Assembly (NCBI RefSeq): GCF_032813545.1
Contig: NZ_CP136520.1
Location: 1,048,001-1,112,000, forward strand
DNA: 64,000 nt
From: Nodosilinea sp. E11
Lineage (GTDB): Bacteria > Cyanobacteriota > Cyanobacteriia > Phormidesmidales > Phormidesmidaceae
Direction: 5' to 3'
Below the pieces are notes generated by a model. It had not been told where the DNA came from and did not search any database. It worked only from the letters and a program-made list of their open reading frames with translations. Positions 53,040 through 62,274 of the stretch are shown here, one piece after another (the stretch's first letter is position 1; each line of letters starts with the position of its first letter). The translations under genes and the position numbers were made by a program.

Positions 53040-56000
53040 CTAGGCCTGAACCAAACCCAGACGGGTAATGGCTGTATCTGCTGGCTGGGGCCGACCGAAC
53101 AAATAGCCCTGCATTTCGCTACAGCCCAGCTGGTGCAGGCAGTCACGTTGCTCGACGGTTTCCACCCCTTCGGCAACCACGCTGAGGGCCAGCCCTTCGG
53201 CCATCGCAATAATGGCTTTGACCATGGCCTGGTCAGCGGGGCTATGGGGTAGATCTTGCACAAAGGCGCGATCGATCTTGATACCATCGAGGGGAAACTG
53301 CTTGAGGTGGCTGAGACACGAGTAGCCGGTACCAAAGTCATCCATCGAAATTTTGACCCCTAGCAGACGCAGCTCTCGCAGGCGCTCAATGGAAGCAGCC
53401 ATGTCAGCCATCGCGGCTGTTTCGGTGATTTCTAGCTCTAGATGAGTGGCGGGCAGGCCGGTATGGGCCAGCACCTGGGTGACGATGTCCACCAGTTTAG
53501 GATGTTGAAGCTGCCGGGCCGATAGATTGACCGCCAGCTTGATCAGCGGCAGCCCCACTCGATACCAGGCCATGATTTGGGCACAGGCGGTGTGCAATAC
53601 CCATTCACCAATGGGCACAATCAACCCGTTTTCTTCAGCTAGCGGAATAAATTGGCTTGGGGTGACCAGACCCAGCAAAGGGTGTTGCCACCGCAAGAGG
53701 GCCTCCATTTGCACCACATTTCCGGTAATGGTATTCACCTGGGGCTGGTAGTAGAGGGTGAATTCGTCCCGCCCCAGAGCATGATGCAGATAGCTTTCTA
53801 CCTTGAGTCGTTGGGCTGCCTCGGTGCTCAGGCTCTGGGTGTAAAACTGATAGTTGTTGCGCCCCTGCTGCTTAGCACGGTACATGGCGGCATCGGCATT
53901 TTGCAGCAGCGTGGTCATATCCTGGCCGTCTCCGGGAAACAGGGCAATGCCAATGCTAGCGGTGACGTGCAGCTCATGGTTGTGCAGCAAAAACGGCGAG
54001 GTCAGCTGGTTGGCAATGCGACGAGCGATATTAGCGGCATCGCTGGAGCTGGCCAGGTTTGGCAAAATTAGCGTAAATTCGTCGCCACCCCAGCGGGCAA
54101 CAATGTCTTCACCGCGCAGGGCGGCACTGATGCGCTGGGTCACCTGCTGAAGCAGCAGATCGCCAACGGCGTGGCTGAGGGTATCGTTGATAGTCTTGAA
54201 GTTGTCTAGGTCAAGAAACAGCACCGCCAGCATTTGCTTAGTCTGGCTAGTGCGAGCGATCGCTTGGGGAAGATGCTGGTCAAAAAAAGCGCGGTTGGGG
54301 AGCCCTGTCAGGGCATCATGGTAGACCTGGTAGCACATCTGGGCTTCGGTGCTCTGGCGTTTGAGTGCGCCCCCCAAACTGGCGGCCACCGCCAGTAAAA
54401 TTGACTCATCACTGGTGCTCCACTCCCAGGCTTCGTGGCAGGCAGCCAAGCCAATGTAGCCCCACAGTTTGGCGTCAGTAAAGATAGGCACCATCAAAAT
54501 CGACAACACATTGTCTTTCAATAGCAGAGCCTGTTCGGCTGGGGGTAGGTCTTGGGTCAGGGCGCAGATCGACTCGCCAGTTTTTAAGATGGCGTACCAC
54601 CGCTCTAGGCCCAGCGCCCGGTAGCTCTGGCCTTGCCAGTGGCGCTGATCAAGGCTGGGCGTAGTATTGGCGCTAGTCCATTCATAGCGCATCGACAGGG
54701 CCGGTTCCCCCGTTGCCGACTGGGGATGGTGGGTGTAGACATAGGTGCGATCGGCGGTGGCAGCGGCACCGAGCAGGGCCAGCACCTGGGGAATGGCCTG
54801 GTGGACATCGGCGGTCGTGAGCAGACATTGGCTGGCTTCGGCCACGCCTTGCAGCAGGCGATCGCGGCGCAAAATAGCTGCCTCGCCTCGTTTTCGAGCC
54901 GTGATATCTTCGACAGTCCCCTCATAGCCAATTAGGGTACTGCCGTTGTAGATCGCCCGAGCCGACTCCGAGATCCAGATAATCGCCCCGTCTTTGCGGT
55001 ACACCTCCGACTCAAAACCCAGCACGGCCTCACTGGCTCGCATTAGATCGATAAAGTCTTGGCGACGGCTCGGCTGGACGTAGAGCTGATGGTTAATGTC
55101 GGTGAGATTTTGAATTAAATCTTCAGGCGATGCGTAGCCGTAGAGCCGCGCCAGCATAGGGTTGACGGTCAGATACTGGCCGTCTAGGGTGCTTTGAAAC
55201 ATGCCTTCTACCGCATTTTCAAAAATACTGCGGTACTTTGCCTCAGCTTGCTTTAACGACAGCTCGCTCTGGCGACGTTCTAGGGCCAGGGCCAAATCGG
55301 CGGTCACCACCCGCAGCAGGTCTACCTCGGCCTCGCCCCAGGGGTGGGGGGCGGTACAGTTGCTAAACCCCATCACCCCCTGAAGCTGGTTTTGAATCAG
55401 CAGGGGCAGCAGCAAAATCGACTGTACTCCGCTAGGCGGAGCCACCAACACCTGGCGCTGGTGGTCAGAAAAGTCACGCTCCACCAGATTGATCACCTGC
55501 CCCTGACTGAGCTGGGCGTACCAGTCGAGGAAGAGTGGCGCGATCGGCATCACCTGAAAACCGGGGATGTCGCTAGTCGCGACCACTTCGGGGGCTGACC
55601 ACTCGATCCGCTGGTAAAGCTCCTGAGCTTCGCCCTCCTGACTATTGCCTGTTTCAATTTCGTAGTAGTAAACACGGCTGGCCCCAGAGATCTCCCCTAG
55701 GGTGGCAAACATTTGAGCGATCGGGCCATCCTGCCAGTCTCCCTGCCAGGCCAAAAGCTGCCGCTGAATTTCGGCCAGGGTGGCCAGGGTTTGCTCTCGC
55801 CGCCGCAGGGTCTGCTGGTCAGCAAGCTGCGCGGTGATATCGGCAAAGGTGCAGAGCACGCCGATGACAGATCCCGTCTGGTCATATATGGGTAAGCGAC
55901 TGGAATCGACCCAGCCCTGACGATCATCGGGATAGAGATAGGGCTCGATCGCATGGAGGTCGGCTTGGCCCTGGGCCATCACCAGGCGATCGCGGGCGGT

Positions 56001-56753
56001 ACGGTAGGCCGCCTCCTTAGCGCCTAAATGAGGAATATCGGTGTCAGTCATCCCGACAATCTCTCCAGGGGTCGCCAACCCTACCGCCGTTGCAAAGGCC
56101 TGGTTGCACCCCAGGTAGCGCCCCTGGCTATCTTTCCAAAACAGCGGTTGAGGAATGCCATCAAGCACCAGTTCAAGCAGGTCTTCGCGGGCTTTGAGGG
56201 TTTGCTCGGCCAGGCGCAGGGCGGCCTCTGACTGCTTGAGGGGTGTAATGTCAGTAATAAATCCCTCGATGCCGTTGACGCCACCTTGGGCATCAAGCAT
56301 GGGTGAGCCCTTTTCCCAAACCCACTTCTCACTACCATTGCGGGGATGAATACGATACTCCACTTCGTAGGGCTGCTCGCCTGCGATCGCCGTTTGGATG
56401 GTCGCTAACACCCGAGGTAGGTCTTCAGGATGGGTCATGCTGTTGTAAGACACAGGATGGTCTGGGCACAGCAGCTCGGCGGCAGAATAGCCAGTCAGAG
56501 TCTGGCAGCCCGCGCTGAGGTAGCGCATTGACCAGGCCGCATCGCCCTCGGCCTGAAATACAATACCCGGCAGCACATCAATCAGTCGCTGAGAAGCCGC
56601 TGCCCCTGGCTGCAAACCGAGGGCAATAGTTGGGTTGAGCGGAGATGCCGTTGGGGCAACCTGGGGGGGGAGGCCAGCGATCGGAGCGCTAGGACAGGGG
56701 AACTCGGGATCTTGCATGGTAGTCTGCGTAGCGTGGCGAGAGCGATGCCCCAC
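53040..56753 (-). CDS. PAS/GAF sensor with GGDEF and EAL domains
   Basis: 1237 residues (1225 from ATG 56717). Order: three PAS domains (about 55-180, 190-310, 500-620; RNGSEKWVWEKGSPML, DGQYLTVNPMLARLYGY, KDGAIIWISESAR), GAF domains (about 340-490 and 650-800), then GGDEF (RWGGDEFTLILPN, active-site motif intact) and EAL (MEALLRWQHP, LKLAVNLSARQLQHP-like, DFGTGYSCLSHLKQFPLDGI). Both cyclic-di-GMP synthesis and breakdown are possible. No membrane segment, so it is a cytosolic or ligand/light-type sensor. Monocistronic. Confidence 0.95.
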   Translation of the reverse strand: MGHRSRHATQTTMQDPEFPCPSAPIAGLPPQVAPTASPLNPTIALGLQPGAAASQRLIDVLPGIVFQAEGDAAWSMRYLSAGCQTLTGYSAAELLCPDHPVSYNSMTHPEDLPRVLATIQTAIAGEQPYEVEYRIHPRNGSEKWVWEKGSPMLDAQGGVNGIEGFITDITPLKQSEAALRLAEQTLKAREDLLELVLDGIPQPLFWKDSQGRYLGCNQAFATAVGLATPGEIVGMTDTDIPHLGAKEAAYRTARDRLVMAQGQADLHAIEPYLYPDDRQGWVDSSRLPIYDQTGSVIGVLCTFADITAQLADQQTLRRREQTLATLAEIQRQLLAWQGDWQDGPIAQMFATLGEISGASRVYYYEIETGNSQEGEAQELYQRIEWSAPEVVATSDIPGFQVMPIAPLFLDWYAQLSQGQVINLVERDFSDHQRQVLVAPPSGVQSILLLPLLIQNQLQGVMGFSNCTAPHPWGEAEVDLLRVVTADLALALERRQSELSLKQAEAKYRSIFENAVEGMFQSTLDGQYLTVNPMLARLYGYASPEDLIQNLTDINHQLYVQPSRRQDFIDLMRASEAVLGFESEVYRKDGAIIWISESARAIYNGSTLIGYEGTVEDITARKRGEAAILRRDRLLQGVAEASQCLLTTADVHQAIPQVLALLGAAATADRTYVYTHHPQSATGEPALSMRYEWTSANTTPSLDQRHWQGQSYRALGLERWYAILKTGESICALTQDLPPAEQALLLKDNVLSILMVPIFTDAKLWGYIGLAACHEAWEWSTSDESILLAVAASLGGALKRQSTEAQMCYQVYHDALTGLPNRAFFDQHLPQAIARTSQTKQMLAVLFLDLDNFKTINDTLSHAVGDLLLQQVTQRISAALRGEDIVARWGGDEFTLILPNLASSSDAANIARRIANQLTSPFLLHNHELHVTASIGIALFPGDGQDMTTLLQNADAAMYRAKQQGRNNYQFYTQSLSTEAAQRLKVESYLHHALGRDEFTLYYQPQVNTITGNVVQMEALLRWQHPLLGLVTPSQFIPLAEENGLIVPIGEWVLHTACAQIMAWYRVGLPLIKLAVNLSARQLQHPKLVDIVTQVLAHTGLPATHLELEITETAAMADMAASIERLRELRLLGVKISMDDFGTGYSCLSHLKQFPLDGIKIDRAFVQDLPHSPADQAMVKAIIAMAEGLALSVVAEGVETVEQRDCLHQLGCSEMQGYLFGRPQPADTAITRLGLVQA

Positions 56754-56854
56754 GGCAGTGGTCTCAATATGCCCAAAGTTGCCGCTGAGAATGATGACCC
56801 ACGCTACCCTTTAGCCCTAAATTCTGCCTGAGCGGCAAAACTAGACGGTAGGCC

Positions 56855-58942
56855 CTAGCGTTGTGCGGGGGTCTGAAGCAGAGCGATCGCTTGAATTAAG
56901 CTCATGCCTCCCTGGGCCGGCGGCTGGTTGAGCACCTCGGGACATGACACCAGCTTCAGCCCCAGCGCCCCAGCGGCGTTCTCGAGGTTGGTGGTGACCA
57001 GGCTCACTAGGGGCAGATGAGCCAGATCGGCGTAGCGGGCCAGGGCCTGCAAATCACCTAGAGATGCCGGTTCAGTTCTGTCTAAAATTAGGGCGTGAGG
57101 TTGCCACACTCGGCTGAGGAGACTGGCCTGCTCTAGGTCATCGACCTGAAGCAGGCGACAACGGTAGCGTTGGAGCCAGATCTGCACCGGAGTCGGCAGT
57201 GCGCTGGAGACATCGCCAGCCCCCAAAGGACGCAGCAGCAGCATGGTTAGTCCAGTGGGCGGCGGCGGCAAGGGCGACGGCTGACAATGCTGATCTAGCA
57301 ATGGCCGCAACCCCTGGGCAATGGTCTCTGTCAAGAGCGTGGTGACCGGCAGTGTCGCCCCATCGATCACCGTCCGAGCCTCTGGGTCTAGGTGCTCGGG
57401 TTCAACCTCCTCTGGTCCCGAGCGATCGGCCTCCGCCCCACCCCTAGAAGACTGCAAGATCACAGGTTTTCCGACCCCAAGCCGCTGCTCTAGAGCCTGG
57501 CGAGCCGCAGCGCTGGCGGGAGCATCGGGCAATGACTCCCAATGCAGCAGGGTGCATCGGGGTTTCAGACGAGCCTGCATGGTCATCAGCGTTTGACAAC
57601 AGGGGGCTACTATTAGGCGGTAATCGGTGCCCCGCAGGCTGCCGTAGACCTGCTCAACCACCGTCTTACTTGCACAGGCGAGCAGCACCAGTACCGTTGT
57701 CTCAGAGCTATCTAGGGCAATAGGAGCGGGCAACAACACCGTGATGCGGCAGCCCCAGGTGGGCGTGTTGAGGCTGCTGACCTCGCCCCCGTGGAGTTGG
57801 CTCAGCCGCTGCGCTAGGCTGAGCCCAAGCCCCTGGAGAGTCTGCGGGTCTACCCAGGGGTCGGCCTGGGGGTCGTTTTGGAAGACATTTTGGAGAGGCG
57901 CTTCGCTAGGCAAACCGGTATCTAAAGAAAGCGCTACCCCAGAGGCGCACTGGTGGCTCCAAAGGGTAAACCCCAACCAGGCTCCCCAATGCTCGATAAC
58001 TAGGCCACCGGGCTCGGCCCCGTGGGCAAGCAGATAGCTCAAACCGTAGTGCAGGCTCTGGCGCAGGCGCAGGGGGTCGGCCATCACCCAGCCCTGGGTA
58101 CTGGCCAGACACACTTTAAAGCGTTGGCTCCAGGAGGGCGTTGCGGCCTCTAGCTGAGCATTGAGAAAACTGGGCACCAGGTCATCGACTAGGGGCTGAA
58201 GGCTCACCCGCTCCAGGCTGAGGTGAATCTGGTCTGACTCCAGCCGCATCCAGTCGAGCAGTAGGTTGACCAGGCTCGTGAGCTTGCGAATAGCCTGGCG
58301 CATCAGGCTGACGTAGCGAAACTGGCGATCGCTCAAGGAGCCCACCCGATGGTCTAGCAGCAGGGTAGACAGCCCCAATAGTGTCGTAATCGGGGTTTTG
58401 AGCGCATGGCTCAGCTCCAGCACCCAAGCCCGCTGCGCTCCCTGCACCTGAGCTAGGCTCGGTGTATTTTGGGCCGGGGTCAAAGAAGTTGTGGCAGCTC
58501 CTCCCTGGGTTTTGGCACCCTCTGCCAGCCAGCCCAGCAGCCGCACTAGATTGAGCACCCCCAGATACTGCCCATCGGCATCGACAACAACTAGCATTGG
58601 CGTCGGCGTGGCCTGGGCTAACGCCGCCAGGGCCGCCAAGGCCGAAACCTCTACAGTCTGACTAACCGCTACGTCGATCACCGGCTCTAGCCAGGTTTGA
58701 CAGTCAAACAGCCGCAGCTCCGCCGCATTAGCCTCTAGGGTCGTCAACCGGCTCTGGTGTTCGACCCACAGCCGCCCCAGGGCGATCGCCCCCAGCGGAC
58801 GATGCTCGTCATCGATCACCACAATGTGACTTAACGCCACGGTCTCCGGTTGCTCTAGGGTCTGAATAATTTTGCCAATCGGGGCGGCCAGAGCATAGGC
58901 CGGTACAGCAATCAAAAAATAGTCAAGGGGCGGCAGTGCCAT
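56855..58942 (-). CDS. CBS-linked histidine-kinase-like protein with degenerate ATPase
   Basis: 695 residues from ATG 58942 (AGGGG about 10 bases upstream). Two CBS repeats at about 1-155, HisKA with His179 in LELSHALKTPITTLLG, then an HATPase-like region. The expected N-box asparagine is missing (LRQSLHYGLSYLLAHG), the G1 region is altered (LDTGLPSE), yet a G2-like GLGLSLAQRL remains. After about 450 comes a poorly conserved receiver-like part (VLVLLACASK, LLHWESLPDA, ALILDRTEP). Likely cytosolic and AMP/ATP-responsive. It faces kaiA across about 180 bp and may be clock-linked; that is inference. Confidence 0.8.
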   Translation of the reverse strand: MALPPLDYFLIAVPAYALAAPIGKIIQTLEQPETVALSHIVVIDDEHRPLGAIALGRLWVEHQSRLTTLEANAAELRLFDCQTWLEPVIDVAVSQTVEVSALAALAALAQATPTPMLVVVDADGQYLGVLNLVRLLGWLAEGAKTQGGAATTSLTPAQNTPSLAQVQGAQRAWVLELSHALKTPITTLLGLSTLLLDHRVGSLSDRQFRYVSLMRQAIRKLTSLVNLLLDWMRLESDQIHLSLERVSLQPLVDDLVPSFLNAQLEAATPSWSQRFKVCLASTQGWVMADPLRLRQSLHYGLSYLLAHGAEPGGLVIEHWGAWLGFTLWSHQCASGVALSLDTGLPSEAPLQNVFQNDPQADPWVDPQTLQGLGLSLAQRLSQLHGGEVSSLNTPTWGCRITVLLPAPIALDSSETTVLVLLACASKTVVEQVYGSLRGTDYRLIVAPCCQTLMTMQARLKPRCTLLHWESLPDAPASAAARQALEQRLGVGKPVILQSSRGGAEADRSGPEEVEPEHLDPEARTVIDGATLPVTTLLTETIAQGLRPLLDQHCQPSPLPPPPTGLTMLLLRPLGAGDVSSALPTPVQIWLQRYRCRLLQVDDLEQASLLSRVWQPHALILDRTEPASLGDLQALARYADLAHLPLVSLVTTNLENAAGALGLKLVSCPEVLNQPPAQGGMSLIQAIALLQTPAQR

Positions 58943-59123
58943 CGGCTCAATTCCCCTAAAGGGTTGGTTCCAGGTTGAAGGGGCAGGCCGTATTCTGACA
59001 ACCACCCTTTACAATTGACAATATCCCGATACTTCCTAGGCTGGTGTAGTCTGGGCTGACCGAGATCGGTTCTTAGCCATCTTGCCCTGGCATTTCCCTG
59101 TCCTGCTCATTATCTATCGCCCC

Positions 59124-60014
59124 TTGGTTGCTCCCCTTCAGATTTATATCCTGACCCACGGTGATCAGGTTAAGCAGGTTCCTGAGTTAAATCTCGACTC
59201 GAGCCGCTACGTCGTCCATCAAACCACTGTGCTTGATGACGCCCTCGATTGGTTACAGAGTCGCCCCGATCTGCCTGACTGCCTGGTGGTTGATGGACAG
59301 GTTTGGGAGCAGGCGCTGCGCCCGGCACTCATGCAGCTTGGCCTCAAACTGCCGGTGGTTGTGCTGATTGGCCAGGCAGATACCCCTACAAGCGACGCAT
59401 CTTCCGAGATTGACGCAATACCTATCACCGGAGCTGAGGCCTACCCTGGAGCCGTAGTGCATCGCGCTGACAAGGTGATCTCTCAGCTCGATCGAGTCAT
59501 TCAAAACGCGATTCAAGAATTTCTACGGCTACCCCAACCCCAACAGGCTGCACCAACCTCCACTCCGGTTGATCAACCGGCTGCCCTGTCAGATAGTTTG
59601 AGCGCCCAGCAACATCGCTTGACGGAAAAACTTAAGGACCGACTTGGGTATCTCGGCATCTACTATAAGCGTAACTCCAGCCATTTTTTGCGCCATATGA
59701 GCCAGGAGGATCGCCGGGCGTTTCTAGGTGAGCTCAAGGCCAACTACCGCATCATTGTTTTGGGCTACTTTGCTAAAGACCCCAAAATTAAGCTCAATCA
59801 GCTGATCGATGACTTTGTGGATGAGGCGTTTATGGCCGACATCTCGGTGGCCCAAATCGTTGAAATTCATATGGAGTTGATGGATCAGTTTGCCAAGCAG
59901 CTTAAGCTCGAAGGGCGCAGTGAAGAAATTTTGCTGGACTACCGCCTCACCCTGATCGATGTGATCGCTCATCTGTGCGAAATGTATCGACGTTCAATTC
60001 CCCGCGAGCCTTAA
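59124..60014 (+). CDS. kaiA: Circadian clock protein KaiA
   Basis: 296 residues from TTG 59124; TTG 59082 also fits and no ATG is available, so the start is uncertain. The pseudo-receiver N-terminal domain (IYILTHGD, DCLVVDGQVWEQAL, PVVVLIGQAD) leads through a linker to the C-terminal four-helix domain: YLGIYYKRNSSHFLRHMSQE, LGELKANYRIIVLGYF, LDYRLTLIDVIAHLCEMYRR. It stimulates KaiC autophosphorylation. First gene of kaiA-kaiB-kaiC; the gap to kaiB is 75 bases. Confidence 0.95.
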   Translation: MVAPLQIYILTHGDQVKQVPELNLDSSRYVVHQTTVLDDALDWLQSRPDLPDCLVVDGQVWEQALRPALMQLGLKLPVVVLIGQADTPTSDASSEIDAIPITGAEAYPGAVVHRADKVISQLDRVIQNAIQEFLRLPQPQQAAPTSTPVDQPAALSDSLSAQQHRLTEKLKDRLGYLGIYYKRNSSHFLRHMSQEDRRAFLGELKANYRIIVLGYFAKDPKIKLNQLIDDFVDEAFMADISVAQIVEIHMELMDQFAKQLKLEGRSEEILLDYRLTLIDVIAHLCEMYRRSIPREP

Positions 60015-60089
60015 ACACCAAAGTCACCCCAAATAACTGGATATAATCACTCGAGACTCTCAGTTTTGTCCCTGTACCCAGAGCGTTCC

Positions 60090-60404
60090 ATGAGTTCCGT
60101 GAAAAAGACCTATATCCTTAAGCTCTACGTCGCAGGCAACACTCCCAACTCAATTCGAGCCCTCAAGACGTTAAACAACATTTTGGAAGAAGAGTTTCAG
60201 GGAGTTTACGCCCTCAAGGTGATCGACGTCCTGAAAAACCCCCAGCTGGCGGAAGAAGACAAGATTTTGGCCACCCCCACCTTAGCCAAAATTCTGCCGC
60301 CACCGGTGCGCAAGATCATCGGCGATTTGTCTGACCGAGAGCGAGTGTTAATTGGCCTCGATCTGCTCTACGATGAGCTGCGCGAAGACGACATCTACGG
60401 TTAA
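60090..60404 (+). CDS. kaiB: Circadian clock protein KaiB
   Basis: 104 residues from ATG 60090. [40 protein letters not shown] and [20 protein letters not shown] are nearly unchanged from the family. It switches fold, binds KaiC and sequesters KaiA. The frame open to 60066 adds residues outside the normal start. A 234-bp gap leads to kaiC. Confidence 0.98.
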   Translation: MSSVKKTYILKLYVAGNTPNSIRALKTLNNILEEEFQGVYALKVIDVLKNPQLAEEDKILATPTLAKILPPPVRKIIGDLSDRERVLIGLDLLYDELREDDIYG

Positions 60405-60638
60405 GCCAGGGTAATGAGGCGATCGCCCTGAGCGCCAGAGCTGAGGGCCAGTAGACCAGACAGCATGCGCAGCCGCAGGGCCACGGTTAGTCTGGGTTGC
60501 GCCCAGCGGTCTACGGGCCAGGGGGCGGCAGTTGGCTTAAAACCGATGGATCAACCGGTTCGGGGTATGCTTATTCCTCAGGATGTCTAGTACTTTATTA
60601 AGGGCGGTTTCCTGCCCGACAACGTTAAATCACCTCCC

Positions 60639-62195
60639 ATGACAGACTCTGACCAGAACGATTTGCAGCCTTCTTCCCATCCTCCCGGTGTGCGAAAGAT
60701 TCGCACGATGATGGAAGGCTTCGATGACATTAGCCACGGTGGCTTGCCAGCAGGGCGATCGACCCTGGTTAGCGGCACCTCAGGGACGGGGAAAACCCTG
60801 TTTGCGGTGCAGTTCATCTACAACGGCATTACTGAGTTTGACGAGTCTGGGGTACTGGTTACCTTTGAAGAGTCGCCCGAAGACATTATTCAAAACGCCT
60901 ACAGCTTTGGCTGGGATTTGCAGCGTCTAGTCGATGAGGGGCGGCTGTTCATCCTCGATGCTTCTCCCGACCCCGAGGGCCAGGACGTGGTGGGCAACTT
61001 CGACCTCTCAGCCCTGATTGAGCGCATTCAGTACGCCATTCGCAAGTACAAGGCCCGGCGCGTCTCCATCGACTCGGTGACGGCCGTGTTTCAGCAGTAC
61101 GACGCCGCCTCCGTGGTGCGCCGCGAAATTTTTCGCCTGGTGGCTCGCCTGAAACAAATGGGGGTGACCACGGTCATGACCACCGAACGCCTCGACGAGT
61201 ACGGCCCGGTGGCCCGCTTTGGCGTTGAAGAATTTGTCTCTGACAACGTAGTGATTGTGCGCAACGCCCTAGAGGGGGAGCGTCGCCGTCGCACCATTGA
61301 GATTCTCAAGCTGCGGGGCACTACCCACATGAAAGGCGAGTACCCCTTTACCATTACTAACGACGGCATCAATATTTTCCCGCTGGGGGCCATGCAGCTG
61401 ACCCAGCGATCGTCCAATGCGCGGGTGTCGTCGGGGGTGCCGACGCTGGACGAAATGTGCGGCGGCGGCTTCTTCAAAGACTCAATCATTCTCGCCACTG
61501 GGGCCACGGGCACGGGCAAAACCCTGCTGGTGAGCAAGTTTTTAGTCGATGGCTGCAAGAGCGGCGAGCGGGCGATTTTGTTTGCCTACGAAGAATCCCG
61601 CGCTCAGCTCTCCCGCAACGCCTACTCCTGGGGGGTTGATTTTGAGGCGATGGAGGAGCAGGGACTACTGAAAATCATCTGCGCCTACCCGGAATCGGCG
61701 GGGCTTGAAGACCACCTGCAAATCATTAAGACTGAGATCTCGCAGTTTAAGCCCTCCCGGGTGGCGATCGACTCGCTCTCGGCGCTCGATCGCGGCGTCA
61801 GCAACAACTCCTTCCGCCAGTTTGTGATTGGCGTAACGGGGTTTGCTAAGCAGGAGGAGATCACGGGCTTTTTCACCAACACCACCGAGCAGTTTATGGG
61901 GCTGCACTCGATCACCGAGTCGCACATTTCGACCATTACCGACACCATTTTGATGCTGCAATACGTCGAGGTGCGGGGCGAACTGTCGCGGGCAATCAAC
62001 GTGTTTAAGATGCGCGGCTCGTGGCACGACAAGGGCATTCGCGAGTACACCATCAACAGCCAGGGGCCAGATATTAAAGACTCCTTCCGCAACCTGGAGC
62101 GGATCATCAGCGGCTCGCCCACCCGGATCTCGGTGGATGAAAAGAGCGAGCTATCACGGATTATTCAGGGCGTGCAGGGCGACTCAGATCTGTAG
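60639..62195 (+). CDS. kaiC: Circadian clock ATPase/kinase KaiC
   Basis: 518 residues with two RecA-like halves. CI Walker A GTSGTGKT (46-53) with Glu77/Glu78 in VTFEESPED; CII Walker A GATGTGKT. The phosphosite region reads SHISTITDT; by recalled alignment without gaps the Ser-Thr pair matches 431/432 of the Synechococcus protein. Hexameric cytosolic oscillator whose phosphorylation KaiA promotes and KaiB opposes. The usual C-terminal tail (RITVDEKSELSRI-like) is present. Full length. Confidence 0.99.
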   Translation: MTDSDQNDLQPSSHPPGVRKIRTMMEGFDDISHGGLPAGRSTLVSGTSGTGKTLFAVQFIYNGITEFDESGVLVTFEESPEDIIQNAYSFGWDLQRLVDEGRLFILDASPDPEGQDVVGNFDLSALIERIQYAIRKYKARRVSIDSVTAVFQQYDAASVVRREIFRLVARLKQMGVTTVMTTERLDEYGPVARFGVEEFVSDNVVIVRNALEGERRRRTIEILKLRGTTHMKGEYPFTITNDGINIFPLGAMQLTQRSSNARVSSGVPTLDEMCGGGFFKDSIILATGATGTGKTLLVSKFLVDGCKSGERAILFAYEESRAQLSRNAYSWGVDFEAMEEQGLLKIICAYPESAGLEDHLQIIKTEISQFKPSRVAIDSLSALDRGVSNNSFRQFVIGVTGFAKQEEITGFFTNTTEQFMGLHSITESHISTITDTILMLQYVEVRGELSRAINVFKMRGSWHDKGIREYTINSQGPDIKDSFRNLERIISGSPTRISVDEKSELSRIIQGVQGDSDL

Positions 62196-62274
62196 GATGG
62201 GCAATAGGAGGCAATGCCCACCACTCCATAGGGGAGAGGGGAGACAGCAGGACGGCTATGCCATAAGCCTGTCT

